Positions 36,827-45,920 of a stretch of DNA of 64,000 nt are shown here, in pieces (within the stretch, counting starts at the first letter, position 1; the number at the start of each line of letters is the position of its first letter). The DNA comes from Cupriavidus malaysiensis (GTDB lineage: Bacteria; Pseudomonadota; Gammaproteobacteria; Burkholderiales; Burkholderiaceae). The position numbers and the translations under genes are program-made. A model generated the notes under the pieces. That model did not search any database and was not told the DNA's origin. It was given only the letters and a program-made list of their open reading frames with translations. The stretch is from positions 3,038,001 to 3,102,000 of the forward strand of contig NZ_CP017755.1 of the NCBI RefSeq assembly GCF_001854325.1. The letters run 5' to 3'.

Positions 36827-36977
36827 GGTTCCTCCTCCTATGCGCACCCCAAGCCCTGCATGGAGTTCCTGCATCGGTGTCGAATGATTCTCGCGGGGGG
36901 GATCCGGGCGGCGGCGCCAGCGCGCCGCCCGGCCTGGCCGTATCGCGCGCCAGCGGCGATACGGTGGGTCGCAGCGG

Positions 36978-37913
36978 TCAGGCCGCTGCGGATGCGCGCA
37001 GGCGATGGACGATCTGGTTGTCCTTGCCCTCGAGCAGCGGCGTCAGGACGATGTCGAACTCGATGTCCTGGTAGGCATCGGCCTTCATGCCCAGCGCTGT
37101 GCCACCGGTCTTGCCGACCACGTGCGGGATCAGCTCTTCGCGGGTGGCGTAGGCGAAGTCGTCCCAGATCAGCGGGTCGCCCTCGATGTTGAACTGCGTC
37201 GTCAGCTTGCGGTGCGCCTCGCTGGTGACGAAGAAGTGCACGTGTGCCGGACGGCTGCCATGCCGGCCGAGGCCGTCCAGCAGCTGCTGCGTGGCACCTT
37301 GCGGCGGGCAGCCGTAGCCCACCGGCATCAGCGTGCGGAATTCGTACTTGCCGTCAGCGCCCGTGCGGACCGCGCCGCGCAGGTTGAAGTCAGTCTGCGC
37401 GCCGGTCGGGTCGAAGTGCGAATAGAAGCCCTTCGAGTTCGCGTGCCAGCATTCGACCACCGCACCGGCGACCGGCTTGCCGTCGGTGCCGGTGACGGTG
37501 CCGCGGATGACGAGGGGGCCCGCGTCCGCGTCGGCATCGAGGTCGATGCGCGACACGCCTTCGCGCACCGGCGCGCCGGCCACGTACAGCGGGCCCTCGA
37601 TGGTGCGCGGGGTGCCGCCATCGAGGCCGGCCGCCTTGTCGGCGGCGTCCATGCGGATGTCGAGGTACTTCTCGAGGCCGAGGCCGGCCGCGAGCAGCGC
37701 CGCTTCCCCGTCCTGGCCCAGCTTGTTCAGGTAGTTGACACCGGCCCAGACTTCATCGGGCGTGATGTCGAGATCGTCGATGGCCTTGAACAGGTCGCTC
37801 AGCAGGCGGTGGACGATCTGCTGGCAGCGGGCGCTGCCCTTGTCGCCGCCGAGATTGGACGCCGCTTTCAGCAGATCCTGCACTTCCTGGGTATCGAATA
37901 CTTTGACGCTCAT
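36978..37913 (-). CDS. catA: catechol 1,2-dioxygenase CatA
   Basis: A 311-aa intradiol dioxygenase that converts catechol to cis,cis-muconate. Iron ligands Tyr164, Tyr200, His224 and His226 fall at exactly the numbers known for the Acinetobacter enzyme. The helical linker/dimer domain ([26 protein letters not shown]) and [28 protein letters not shown] and [22 protein letters not shown] are CatA-like. The start at 37913 gives [15 protein letters not shown]. It lies between catB (155 bases upstream) and benA (151 bases downstream) in one operon. Confidence 0.96.
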   Translation of the reverse strand: MSVKVFDTQEVQDLLKAASNLGGDKGSARCQQIVHRLLSDLFKAIDDLDITPDEVWAGVNYLNKLGQDGEAALLAAGLGLEKYLDIRMDAADKAAGLDGGTPRTIEGPLYVAGAPVREGVSRIDLDADADAGPLVIRGTVTGTDGKPVAGAVVECWHANSKGFYSHFDPTGAQTDFNLRGAVRTGADGKYEFRTLMPVGYGCPPQGATQQLLDGLGRHGSRPAHVHFFVTSEAHRKLTTQFNIEGDPLIWDDFAYATREELIPHVVGKTGGTALGMKADAYQDIEFDIVLTPLLEGKDNQIVHRLRASAAA

Positions 37914-38068
37914 GGTCGGTGTCTCCACTTGTGTTGGGGGAAAACATGGCTCGGGGCATGCTCCTCCCCGAACGAGCCGCCTTTCGCCGGCTCAAGGCCC
38001 GTCGCCGCGGGCCGGCGACGGCTGGCGACACCACGGTGTCACCGGAATCTTCTTGCGCGCGAACGGGA

Positions 38069-39205
38069 TCAGCGGGTCACCTTGGTCAGCCCGTCGCGGG
38101 TGAATCGCCGGACCTTGTCTTCGTCCAGCTCGATGCCGAGGCCGGGGCCGTCAGGCACGGTCAGTTCGAAGTCGCTGTAGTCCAGCGGCTTCGCCAGGAT
38201 CTCTTCGGTGATCAGCAACGGCCCGAACAGTTCGGTGCCCCACTGCAGGTTGGCGAAGCTCGCGAACAGGTGCGCGGAGGCGACCGTGCTGAACGCCCCT
38301 TCGAGCATGGTGCCGCCATACAGCTCGATGCCGGCCGCATCGGCGATCGCGGCGACGCGCTGCGCGGCGAAGAGCCCGCCGTTCTGTTCGATCTTGATCG
38401 CGAAGACATCGGCGCCATGGTGCCGCGCGATGTCGAAGGCACTCTCCGGTCCCTGCAGGATCTCGTCGGCCATCAGCGCGACGGGGTAGCGGCGCATCAG
38501 GCGCGCCAGTGCCGCGGCGGAGGCGACCGGCTGCTCGACCAGCTCGCAGCCGGCGTCGGCCAGGGCCGGAATCGCCTGCGCCGCCTGCGTCTCGCTCCAG
38601 GCCATGTTCACGTCCACGCGCACCGCCGCGCGCTCGCCGAGCGCCTGCTTGATGGCGGCGACATGGCGGATATCCGCATCGATCGCCTTGGCGCCGATCT
38701 TCAGCTTGAAGACCTTGTGCCGGCGCTCGGCCAGCATGCGCTCGGCCTCGTCGATATCGCGCGCGGTATCTCCGGAGGCCAGCGTCCATGCCACCGGCAG
38801 GCGCTCACGGCGGCGGCCGCCGAGCAGTTCGCTCACCGGCACGCCCAGCCGCTTGCCATGCGCATCGAGCAGCGCCGTCTCGAGCGCGCTCTTGGCGAAG
38901 TGATTGACCTTCACCAGCTTGCCGACGAAGTCCATCAGCGCCTGGATGCGCGTCGCGTCCCGGCCGATCATGGCCGGCGCGAAGTAGGTGTCGATCGCGA
39001 GCTTCATCGCCTCGGGACTTTCCGGGCCATACGCCATGCCGGCGATGGTGGTGCCTTCGCCGATACCCGTCACGCCGTCGCTGCACACCACCGTCACCAG
39101 CATCAGCGTCTGGCCGTGCATGGTCGCCACCGAAAGCTTGTGCGGGCGGATTGTCGGCAGGTCGACGAGCCGGGTTTCGATGCGTTCGATGGTGATCGGA
39201 GTCAT
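38069..39205 (-). CDS. catB: muconate cycloisomerase CatB
   Basis: A 378-aa enolase-superfamily enzyme that lactonises cis,cis-muconate to muconolactone with Mn2+. Signature blocks are ERIETRLVDLPTIRPHKLSVATMHGQ, AGMAYGPESPEAMK, the catalytic KxK in FKLKIGAKAID, metal ligands in DVNMAW, LVEQPVAS and MADEILQGP, and the second lysine in AIKIEQNGGL. The start at 39205 is preferred over 39232 because it matches the family N-terminus. It is the first gene of the cat-ben operon. The next enzyme, muconolactone isomerase (CatC), is not encoded here. Confidence 0.95.
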   Translation of the reverse strand: MTPITIERIETRLVDLPTIRPHKLSVATMHGQTLMLVTVVCSDGVTGIGEGTTIAGMAYGPESPEAMKLAIDTYFAPAMIGRDATRIQALMDFVGKLVKVNHFAKSALETALLDAHGKRLGVPVSELLGGRRRERLPVAWTLASGDTARDIDEAERMLAERRHKVFKLKIGAKAIDADIRHVAAIKQALGERAAVRVDVNMAWSETQAAQAIPALADAGCELVEQPVASAAALARLMRRYPVALMADEILQGPESAFDIARHHGADVFAIKIEQNGGLFAAQRVAAIADAAGIELYGGTMLEGAFSTVASAHLFASFANLQWGTELFGPLLITEEILAKPLDYSDFELTVPDGPGLGIELDEDKVRRFTRDGLTKVTR

Positions 39206-39234
39206 GGGGCACGCTGCATGGGGAAGGTTCATGG

Positions 39235-39282
39235 AATGGTTTTATACGCGCCGGCCGGATCGAGCGTCCAATACTTTTGGAC
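39235..39282 (-). promoter_or_regulatory. catB promoter with dyad for CatR-type regulator
   Basis: On the minus strand, TTGGAC (39266-39271 in plus coordinates, reading GTCCAA) and TATAAA/GTATAA (about 39241-39247) make -35 and -10 boxes 18-19 bases apart. The -35 box is one arm of the dyad GTCCAA-TACTT-TTGGAC (39266-39282), a suitable LysR-type site. A GGTATG half-site lies further upstream. Confidence 0.5.
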
Positions 39283-39395
39283 ACCCGTTTTCATACCTGC
39301 CGAGCATAAAGTCCGGAGCAGATCCCCGAGAATTGCCGGGTTTCGATACCCGTCATGACAGTCGTACCCGGCTGAGAGCCATGCAGGCTCTAGGA

Positions 39396-39419
39396 AAGCC
39401 GTGCCACGTGGCAAGGCTT
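39396..39419. repeat. 24-bp near-perfect palindrome in the catB to LysR gap
   Basis: AAGCC-g-TGCCACGTGGCA-a-GGCTT: twelve base pairs around the centre with one mismatched pair. It lies in the 429-base region 39206-39634, which otherwise holds the catB promoter, a small hairpin (CGGGT-TTCGAT-ACCCG, 39337-39352) and an imperfect CCTTCCGCC repeat tract (about 39540-39592). No gene is seen in this gap. Confidence 0.6.
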
Positions 39420-39634
39420 GCGGAAGGCCGGGACGCCAGCGGCCGCGCGCGCGCCAACGGCGGCCGATCGAGCCATCGATAGCCGGTACTCAGGGTTTTC
39501 CTGATGGCGATGTGACGCATCGCGGCAGGCGTCAGCCCGCCCTTCCGCCGCCCTTCCGCCGCTCTTCCGCCGCCCTTTCTCCGCCCTTCCGCCCGGCCTG
39601 CCTCGCCAGCGCGGAGACGAGCCGCCTGCCTCAC

Positions 39635-40558
39635 TCAGCGCGCATCGAAGCGCGCCGCCAGCCGCTGCTCGCGGAAGGCCTGCACGATGTATTCGATGAA
39701 CACCTGCGTGCTGCGCGGCAGCAGCTTCTTGTGCGGGTAGTAGAGCGACAGCGGACCGAAGTCCGTGTACCAGCCCGGCAGCAGCCGCACCAGGCGGCCT
39801 TCCTGCAGCCAGCGCGCGGCATGGGGCAGCGGCAGCAGCGCCACGCCGTAGCCCAGCATGGCCGCGTGGGCCATGGCGTCCGGGTCGTCGAAGACCAGGC
39901 GTGTGCGGCATTCGGCCTGCACCTGCCGGCCGGCCCGGTCGTGCAGCACCCAGGCGCGCAAGCGGCCGGTGGAGCCGGAGCGGCGCACGATGCCGTCGTG
40001 CTGTGCCAGCTCGGCGGGATGCGACGGGGCGGCATGGGTCGACAGGTAGGCGGGCGCGGCGGCGACCACGCCGTGCACCTGGGCCAGCTGGCGGGCGATC
40101 ACCCCCTGCGTGAGTTCGATGCCGCCGCCGATGGCGGCGTCGAAGCCGCCCTGGATCAGGTCGGCCGGCCGGTTGTCGAACTGCCAGTCCGGCACGATGG
40201 CCGGATAGCGCTGCAGGAAGCCGCCCAGCATCGGCACCAGGTAATCGCGCCCGAAAGCCACCGCCACGCTGACGCGCAGCGTGCCGGAGGGCTCGCCGTC
40301 CTGCTGCGCGGCATGGGCGATGGCGTCCTGCAGGTCGGCGAACGGTTCGCCCACGCTCTGCAGGAACTGCCTGCCGCCCTCGGTCAGGGTCAGGCTGCGC
40401 GTGCTGCGCTGGAACAAGCGCAGGCCGAGCTGGGATTCCAGCCGCGCCACGTTCTTGCTGACCGCGGCCGGCGTCAGGCCGAGACGGCGCGCCGCTTCCG
40501 AGAAGCTGCCGGCATGCGCGGACTGGATGAAGGACTCGAGCAGGTTGAGGGCTTCCAT
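39635..40558 (-). CDS. LysR-family regulator (AaeR/DmlR-like branch)
   Basis: A 307-aa LysR protein: MEALNLLESFIQSAHAGSFSEAARRLGLTPAAVSKNVARLESQLG is the common pattern of the large branch with TPAAVSKNVARLE. The effector domain has GYGVALLPLPHAARWLQEGRLVRLLPGWY and ends FREQRLAARFDAR. It is divergent from an SDR gene 188 bases away and probably represses or activates it. The effector is unknown. Confidence 0.88.
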   Translation of the reverse strand: MEALNLLESFIQSAHAGSFSEAARRLGLTPAAVSKNVARLESQLGLRLFQRSTRSLTLTEGGRQFLQSVGEPFADLQDAIAHAAQQDGEPSGTLRVSVAVAFGRDYLVPMLGGFLQRYPAIVPDWQFDNRPADLIQGGFDAAIGGGIELTQGVIARQLAQVHGVVAAAPAYLSTHAAPSHPAELAQHDGIVRRSGSTGRLRAWVLHDRAGRQVQAECRTRLVFDDPDAMAHAAMLGYGVALLPLPHAARWLQEGRLVRLLPGWYTDFGPLSLYYPHKKLLPRSTQVFIEYIVQAFREQRLAARFDAR

Positions 40559-40746
40559 GGGTAGACAGCGGCTCCGGCCAGGCCGGTTCGGACCGGCCCC
40601 AGCCTGATACCAGCAGTTGAAAGTAATGATCCGGATTATCGCCTACCGCACAGGGAATCGGCCGGACATACTGGCTCTACACCGGAACCACGCCGGAACC
40701 TCATCGGCAACCAAAACCGCAACCGCAACCGCAAGGAGCCCACATC

Positions 40747-41490
40747 ATGTCAACTCCCTTCCAAGCCAAGATCGCCTTCGTCACCGGCGGCGCCCGCGGC
40801 ATCGGCGCCGCCATCGTGCGCCGCCTGGCGCGCGACGGCGCCACCGTCGCCTTCACTTACCGCGAATCCGGCGCCGCTGCCCGCGCGCTGGCCGCGGAGA
40901 TCGAAGCGCAGGGCGGCCGCGCGCTGGCCATCCAGGCCGATGCCGGCGACGCCGCCGCGCTCGCGCAGGCCATCGACGACACCGCCGCGCGCTTCGGCCG
41001 CATCGACATCCTGGTCAACAACGCCGGCGTGCTGCGCCTGGGTGCGCTCGACAGCTTCACGCTGGAAGACTTCGACCGCACGCTGGAAGTGAACGTGCGC
41101 GCCGTCTTCGTCGCCGCCAAGGCGGTGCTGCCGCACATGGGCCAGGGCGGCCGCATCATCAACATCGGCAGCTGCAACGCCGACCGCATGCCCTTCGCCG
41201 GCGGCGGCGCCTATGCCATGAGCAAGTCGGCGCTGAAAGGCCTGGTGCAGGGCCTGGCGCGCGACCTGGGCCCCAGGGGCATCACCATCAACAACGTGCA
41301 GCCCGGCCCGACCGACACCAATATGAATCCGCAGACGGGCGACTTCGCCGAGTCCCTGCACGGCCTGATGGCGCTGCCGCGCCATGCGCATGCCGACGAG
41401 ATCGCCGGCATGGTGGCCTACGTGGCCAGCGCGGAGGCGGGCTTCGTCACCGGCGCCAGCCTGACCATCGACGGCGGCTTCAACGCCTGA
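40747..41490 (+). CDS. SDR-family oxidoreductase, 3-oxoacyl-ACP reductase-like
   Basis: A 247-aa classical SDR: VTGGARGIGAAIVRRLARDGATVAFTYR (cofactor), ILVNNAGV, INIGSCNADRMPFAGGGAYAMSKSALKG with Ser, Tyr and Lys, and ASLTIDGGFNA at the end. NADP preference is likely from the TYRESG strand end. The start at 40747 follows AAGGAG. Short ACCGCA-type hexamer repeats (40711-40736) lie just before the ribosome site. It is often paired with a divergent LysR in Burkholderiales; the physiological substrate is unknown. A perfect hairpin follows its stop. Confidence 0.88.
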   Translation: MSTPFQAKIAFVTGGARGIGAAIVRRLARDGATVAFTYRESGAAARALAAEIEAQGGRALAIQADAGDAAALAQAIDDTAARFGRIDILVNNAGVLRLGALDSFTLEDFDRTLEVNVRAVFVAAKAVLPHMGQGGRIINIGSCNADRMPFAGGGAYAMSKSALKGLVQGLARDLGPRGITINNVQPGPTDTNMNPQTGDFAESLHGLMALPRHAHADEIAGMVAYVASAEAGFVTGASLTIDGGFNA

Positions 41491-41516
41491 ACCCGGGGCG
41501 GGAGGCCGCCGGGCAG

Positions 41517-41542
41517 CCGGCGATGCCGCAGGGCATCGCCGG
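41517..41542 (+). terminator. perfect 11-bp hairpin after the SDR gene
   Basis: CCGGCGATGCC (41517-41527), loop GCAG, GGCATCGCCGG (41532-41542). No T-run follows; it directly precedes the Pho-box-like element of the next gene. Confidence 0.55.
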
Positions 41543-41546
41543 TGCC

Positions 41547-41564
41547 ATGTCATCAGCACGTCAT
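41547..41564 (+). promoter_or_regulatory. Pho-box-like direct repeat upstream of the nucleotidase
   Basis: ATGTCAT, four bases (CAGC), ACGTCAT: the seven-four-seven direct-repeat design of a PhoB box (consensus half CTGTCAT), with a weaker third half ATCACGG at 41569-41575. A -10-like GATACAT follows at about 41577. It lies 48 bases before the GTG start of a 5'-nucleotidase. Confidence 0.6.
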
Positions 41565-41611
41565 TTGCATCACGGAAGATACATTGAGACACATCTCAGA
41601 CACATTCGACC

Positions 41612-43516
41612 GTGACACGCACTCTTCCCCGCCAGGCCGGCGCCTACTCGCTGGCCCTGCTCTCGACCCTGTTCACCCTGGCCGCCTGCGGCGGCGATGA
41701 CAACGGCCAGCCGGCCACCCCGCAGGCCACCGCGCCGCAGCCGGCCGCCGAGGCCAAGCCGCTGTCGCTGACCATCCTGCACGTCAACGACCACCACTCC
41801 CACCTCGATCCGGAGTCGGTCAAGCTCAACCTGCTGACCGCCAACGGCAAGCGCGAGGCCATCGACGTGGAATACGGCGGCTTCGCCCGCGTGACCGCCG
41901 CCATCCAGTCGCTGGCCGGCGCCTCGCGCAATGTATTGAAGATCCACGCCGGCGATGCCGTGACCGGCGACCTGTACTTCAACCTCAGCAACGGCAAGGC
42001 CGATGCCGAGATGATGAACACCGTCTGTTTCGATTCGTTCACGCTGGGCAACCACGAGTTCGACAACACCGACAGCGGCCTCAAGACCTTCATCAACTAC
42101 CTGCACGCCGGCAGCTGCAAGACGCCGGTGCTGAGCGCCAACGTCAAGTTCGCGTCGAGTTCGGCACTGGCCGGCGGCCCGGTCAAGGCCTCGACGGTGG
42201 TGGAGCGCGACGGCCAGAAGATCGGCATCGTCGGCCTGACCATCGCCGACAAGACCAAGAACTCGTCCCGTCCCGATGCCGGCACCACCTTCGACAACGA
42301 AGCGGTGGCGGCCCAGGCCGAGATCAACCGCCTGCGCGCCCAGGGCATCAACAAGATCGTGGTGGCCTCGCACGTCGGCTACACCGGCGAGCTGGCACTG
42401 GCCAAGCAGCTCAGCGGCGTGGACGTGATCGTCGGCGCCGATTCGCACACCCTGCTCGGCCCCAAGGAGCGCATGCAGACAGTGGGCCTGACGCCGGAGG
42501 GAGACTACCCCACGCGCGTGACCGACAAGGACGGCAAGCCCGTCTGCGTGGTGCAGGCCTGGCAGTACAGCTACGTGGTGGGCGAACTGAAGGTGGACTT
42601 CGACAAGAACGGCGACGTCAGCGATTGCCAGGGCACTCCGCATGTGCTGATCGGCAGCACCTTCAAGCGCGGCGCCACCCCGGTGAGCGACGCCGAAGCC
42701 GCGCTGATCCGCCAGGACATCGCCGCCAGCGGCGTGCTGCGCATGACCACGCCCGATGCCGCCGCGGCCGCGAAGCTGGCCACCTACAAGACGGAGAAGG
42801 ACGCGCTCGGCCAGAAGGTGGTCGCGCTGGCGCCGGCCAACCTGTGCCTGCGCCGCGTGCCCGGCAGCAAGCGCGATGCCACCCGCTCGACGCTGGGCGA
42901 CGTCTGCAACAAGGACGCCAACGTGATCGCCCACGGCGGCGACGTGCAGCAGCTCGTGGCCCAGGCCTTCCTGGAACGCGGCAAGGCCTTCTTCAATGCC
43001 GACATCTCGATCCAGAACGGCGGCGGCGTGCGCATCGACCTGCCGGCCGGCAATGTCACCGTGGGCAATATCTACAGCGTGCTGCCGTTCAAGAACACGC
43101 TGGTGCAGCTCAAGATGACCGGCGCCGAGGTCAAGGCCACGCTGGAAGACGCGATCGCGGCGGTGGTCGCCAACAACACCGGCTCCTACCCCTACACCGG
43201 TGGCCTGCGCTGGAACGCGGACCTGAACCAGCCGGCCGGCTCGCGCCTGAGCCAGCTCGAGGTCAAGACCGCCTCCGGCTACGTGCCGCTGGACCCGGCC
43301 AAGACCTACAGCGTGGTCACCATCAACTTCCTCGCCGACGGCCAGGACGGCTACACCACGATGAAGAGCGTGACCGGCGCGCGCCGCACCGAGGTGGGCC
43401 TCGACTACGCCGAAGCCTTCCTGACCTATGTGGACGGCCTGCCCGGCACCAGCAAGCAGCTCAACAAGCTGCCGGTGGCGGACTACAGCACGCAGGTATT
43501 CACCGATACGCCCTGA
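41612..43516 (+). CDS. 5'-nucleotidase/2',3'-cyclic phosphodiesterase-type lipoprotein
   Basis: A 634-aa exported bifunctional metallophosphoesterase of the UshA/NadN family. GTG start; the lipobox LAAC puts the lipidated Cys at residue 26, followed by GGDDNGQ. The N-terminal calcineurin-like domain carries LTILHVNDHHSHL, KIHAGDAVTGDLYF, LGNHEFDN, VASHVGYTGE and GADSHT, which bind two metal ions. The C-terminal 5'-nucleotidase domain has NADISIQNGGGVRIDLPAGNVTVGNIYSVLPF and NFLADGQDGY for base recognition. It should release phosphate from extracellular nucleotides. A Pho-box-like element precedes it and an intrinsic terminator follows it. Confidence 0.9.
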   Translation: MTRTLPRQAGAYSLALLSTLFTLAACGGDDNGQPATPQATAPQPAAEAKPLSLTILHVNDHHSHLDPESVKLNLLTANGKREAIDVEYGGFARVTAAIQSLAGASRNVLKIHAGDAVTGDLYFNLSNGKADAEMMNTVCFDSFTLGNHEFDNTDSGLKTFINYLHAGSCKTPVLSANVKFASSSALAGGPVKASTVVERDGQKIGIVGLTIADKTKNSSRPDAGTTFDNEAVAAQAEINRLRAQGINKIVVASHVGYTGELALAKQLSGVDVIVGADSHTLLGPKERMQTVGLTPEGDYPTRVTDKDGKPVCVVQAWQYSYVVGELKVDFDKNGDVSDCQGTPHVLIGSTFKRGATPVSDAEAALIRQDIAASGVLRMTTPDAAAAAKLATYKTEKDALGQKVVALAPANLCLRRVPGSKRDATRSTLGDVCNKDANVIAHGGDVQQLVAQAFLERGKAFFNADISIQNGGGVRIDLPAGNVTVGNIYSVLPFKNTLVQLKMTGAEVKATLEDAIAAVVANNTGSYPYTGGLRWNADLNQPAGSRLSQLEVKTASGYVPLDPAKTYSVVTINFLADGQDGYTTMKSVTGARRTEVGLDYAEAFLTYVDGLPGTSKQLNKLPVADYSTQVFTDTP

Positions 43517-43573
43517 TCCGGGATCCGCGCGTCAGTGCGCGGACCGCGGCGGCCTGCCAGTGCCGCCGCCTGG

Positions 43574-43600
43574 CCCTGGCTCTGGCCAGGGTCTTTTTTT
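43574..43600 (+). terminator. intrinsic terminator of the nucleotidase gene
   Basis: CCCTGGC (43574-43580), loop TCTG, GCCAGGG (43585-43591), then TCTTTTTTT: the only classic stem plus T-run I found in the window. Confidence 0.88.
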
Positions 43601-43629
43601 GCCTGATTTTTGCCTGATTCTTGCCTGAT
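43601..43629. repeat. three GCCTGAT heptamers with 11-base period
   Basis: GCCTGAT at 43601, 43612 and 43623, spaced by TTTT and TCTT. They start right after the terminator T-run and end 56 bases before the next start codon. The 11-base period equals one DNA turn, as in PhoB and other OmpR-type boxes. Confidence 0.75.
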
Positions 43630-43685
43630 CCCGGCGGAGACCGCGCCCCGCGGCGCCTCCGCGCCAACCCGCGAAACCTGCAGTC

Positions 43686-45836
43686 ATGGAAAAAACCACC
43701 CCCAAGCGTCCCGACCTCGTCGCCGCCGACGGCACCGTCGCGCCAGGCCTCCCCGCCGCGCCCGACGCGCGCCGCCGCAACCTGCTCAAGGCCGGGCTGA
43801 GCGCCTCCCTGCTGCCGGTCGGCGGCAGCGCGCTGCTGGCCGCCTGCGCCGGCGGCGATGACAACGCCACCACGGCAGCGCCCGCAGGCGGTGCCGGCAC
43901 CACGCCGCCGGGACCACAAACGCCGCAGGCGATCTCCAGCTTCGCGCTGGCGGTGCTGCCGGACACGCAGTTCTATGCACGCTATGCCACCGTGGCCGAG
44001 AACCGCCAGTTCTCGCGCAAGTTCGGCAGCGAACCCTTCCGCGCCCAGACCCAGTGGGTGGCCGACAACGCCGCCGGCCTCAACATCCCCTTCCTGGTCC
44101 ACCTGGGCGACGTGGTCGACCAGCAGGGCAAGGAAGCGCAGTGGATGGTGGCCGACGCGGCCATGCAGATCCTCGAGAACGCCAAGGTGCCGTACTCCAT
44201 CCTGGCCGGCAACCACGATGTGATCTCCGACCAGGACTATGTCACCCCCGCCAGCCAGGACAGCGGCACCGACCAGCAGCGCGACCTGTCGCGCGAGCCC
44301 TACCTGCAATGGTTCGGCACCGCGCGCGCGAAGCGGCAGGCCACTTTCGGCGGGCGCGATCCCAGCGGCTTCCACGAGTACCACGTGTTCATCGCCGAGG
44401 GCCAGCAGTTCCTGGTGCTGTCGCTGTCCTGGCGCATCTCCGACGCGGGGCTGGCCTGGGCCAACCAGGTGCTCCGGGACCATCCCACGCTGCCGGCGAT
44501 CCTGGTCAACCACCAGTTGCTCAATATCGACAAGGACGGCGTCAGCCCGCTCGAAGTGCCCTACGGGAACATGCTGTGGAACAAGCTGATCCAGAACAAC
44601 GACCAGATCTTCATGACGCTGAACGGCCACTACCACGGTGCCGCGCGCCTGACCAAGACCAATGCCTACGGCAATGCGGTGGAGCAGATGGTGGTCGATT
44701 ACCAGATGGCCTACCAGGGCGGCAACGGCCTGATGCGGCTGTACGAGTTCGACCTGAGCAACAACCAGATCCGGGTGCTGTCGTTCTCGCCCTGGGTGCC
44801 GCAGAAGCCCAAGGACACGCTGAACGCCTTCGACCAGGCCGTGCTGACCGCGCCCAATGAGCAGTTCACCATCCGGATGGACTTCGCCAAGCGCTTCGCG
44901 CGCTTCAACCAGGGCTTCCAGGCCGGCAAGCCGCGCCATACCTCCCTGGTCGACAAAGCGCGCGCACTGGTGCTGGCGGGCTACACCGACCCGGCCGTGG
45001 CGGCACAGAAGCCGGCCGCCGATAGCGAAGACTATCCGCACGTGGCCGGCACGCTGGCGCATTGGCGCTTCTTCGGCGGCACCGACGGCCAGGTCGTCAA
45101 GGTCGGCGAAGTGGTGGCCGACCAGGCCGGCGCCAACCCGGTCCGCCGCGCGCCGCTCAACGTCGACGGCGTGGCCGGCGCGCAGCTCGACGACCTGGTC
45201 TGGTCCAGCGACCGCCATCACCTGTCGGCGGCGCCGGGCTCGGTGCAGTTCCGCAATACCGACAAGAACACACCGCGCCTGAGCTACTTCCTCACCGATG
45301 CCGCCGCGCCCATCAACGCCGAGACGCTGGCCAACGGCTACACCGTGGAGGCCTTCGTCAAGCTCGACAAGAGCTGGAGCGCCGGCAAGCACGCCTGGAT
45401 GAACATCATGACCCGCGACGGCAAGCGCGGCGACCTGCCGGGCTTCGTCGGCGGCGACCCGGAATCGCCGCCGATGCTGTTCGCCGTCTCCAGCCTGCGC
45501 GAGATCCAGTGGGAAGTGGTGCCGGTGCAGGCCGGCAACCGCGACGCCAGGACCAACTGGTCCGGCGAGATCATCGCGGACAAGTGGGTGCACGTCGCCA
45601 TCGTCAGCGACAACAGCAGCAAGGAGACGCTGCTCTACATCGAAGGCGCGCCGGTGCTGCGCAACACCAGCAACGCCACCGGTGTCGACACGCTCGGCGC
45701 GGCCATGCCCTGGGTCATCGGCGGCGGCTCGTGGGACGGCAGCCGCGCGGACGGCTTCTTCGGCAGCATCGGCGAGATCCGCGTGGTCGGCAAGCCGCTG
45801 AAGCCGGCCGAATGGCTCACGGCGCGGCGCGGCTGA
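43686..45836 (+). CDS. exported metallophosphoesterase fused to a LamG domain
   Basis: A 716-aa surface protein. Residues 30-54 combine a twin-arginine-like motif (RRRNLLKAGL) with a lipobox (LLAAC, Cys near 54), so Tat export and lipidation are both possible. Residues about 75-400 form a calcineurin-like phosphoesterase: LAVLPDTQFYARY, FLVHLGDVVDQQ, ILAGNHDVISD, ILVNHQLLN and MTLNGHYHGAARL supply the metal ligands. From about residue 455 to the end is a concanavalin-like LamG (jelly-roll) domain: AHWRFFGG, YTVEAFVKLDKSW, KWVHVAIVSDNSSKETLLYIEG and GSIGEIRVVGKPLKPAEW. It may bind polysaccharide, lipid or cell-surface targets while hydrolysing phosphoesters. Substrate unknown. Confidence 0.85.
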   Translation: MEKTTPKRPDLVAADGTVAPGLPAAPDARRRNLLKAGLSASLLPVGGSALLAACAGGDDNATTAAPAGGAGTTPPGPQTPQAISSFALAVLPDTQFYARYATVAENRQFSRKFGSEPFRAQTQWVADNAAGLNIPFLVHLGDVVDQQGKEAQWMVADAAMQILENAKVPYSILAGNHDVISDQDYVTPASQDSGTDQQRDLSREPYLQWFGTARAKRQATFGGRDPSGFHEYHVFIAEGQQFLVLSLSWRISDAGLAWANQVLRDHPTLPAILVNHQLLNIDKDGVSPLEVPYGNMLWNKLIQNNDQIFMTLNGHYHGAARLTKTNAYGNAVEQMVVDYQMAYQGGNGLMRLYEFDLSNNQIRVLSFSPWVPQKPKDTLNAFDQAVLTAPNEQFTIRMDFAKRFARFNQGFQAGKPRHTSLVDKARALVLAGYTDPAVAAQKPAADSEDYPHVAGTLAHWRFFGGTDGQVVKVGEVVADQAGANPVRRAPLNVDGVAGAQLDDLVWSSDRHHLSAAPGSVQFRNTDKNTPRLSYFLTDAAAPINAETLANGYTVEAFVKLDKSWSAGKHAWMNIMTRDGKRGDLPGFVGGDPESPPMLFAVSSLREIQWEVVPVQAGNRDARTNWSGEIIADKWVHVAIVSDNSSKETLLYIEGAPVLRNTSNATGVDTLGAAMPWVIGGGSWDGSRADGFFGSIGEIRVVGKPLKPAEWLTARRG

Positions 45837-45845
45837 GTACGAAGC

Positions 45846-45920
45846 GGGCAGGCTGCAGAGCAGGCTATGCAGCCCCTCGTCCGCCAGCTCGCGCCGGCGC
45901 CGCACCGCGGCTTGCAGGCG
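45846..45920 (-). pseudogene. fragment of a SulP-family STAS domain
   Basis: Read on the minus strand, the segment encodes RLQAAVRRRRELADEGLHSL and LLCSLP, closely matching RMLAAVRHLRQAADEGLHTL and IFSLE in the intact SulP protein at 54459-56159. The DNA also matches over most of its length (for example TATGCAGCCCCTCGTC and GCCGCACCGCGGC are identical to about 54692-54735). Both flanks of the gene are missing. It fills the gap between the metallophosphoesterase and cytochrome c4 genes and marks a rearrangement point. Confidence 0.72.
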
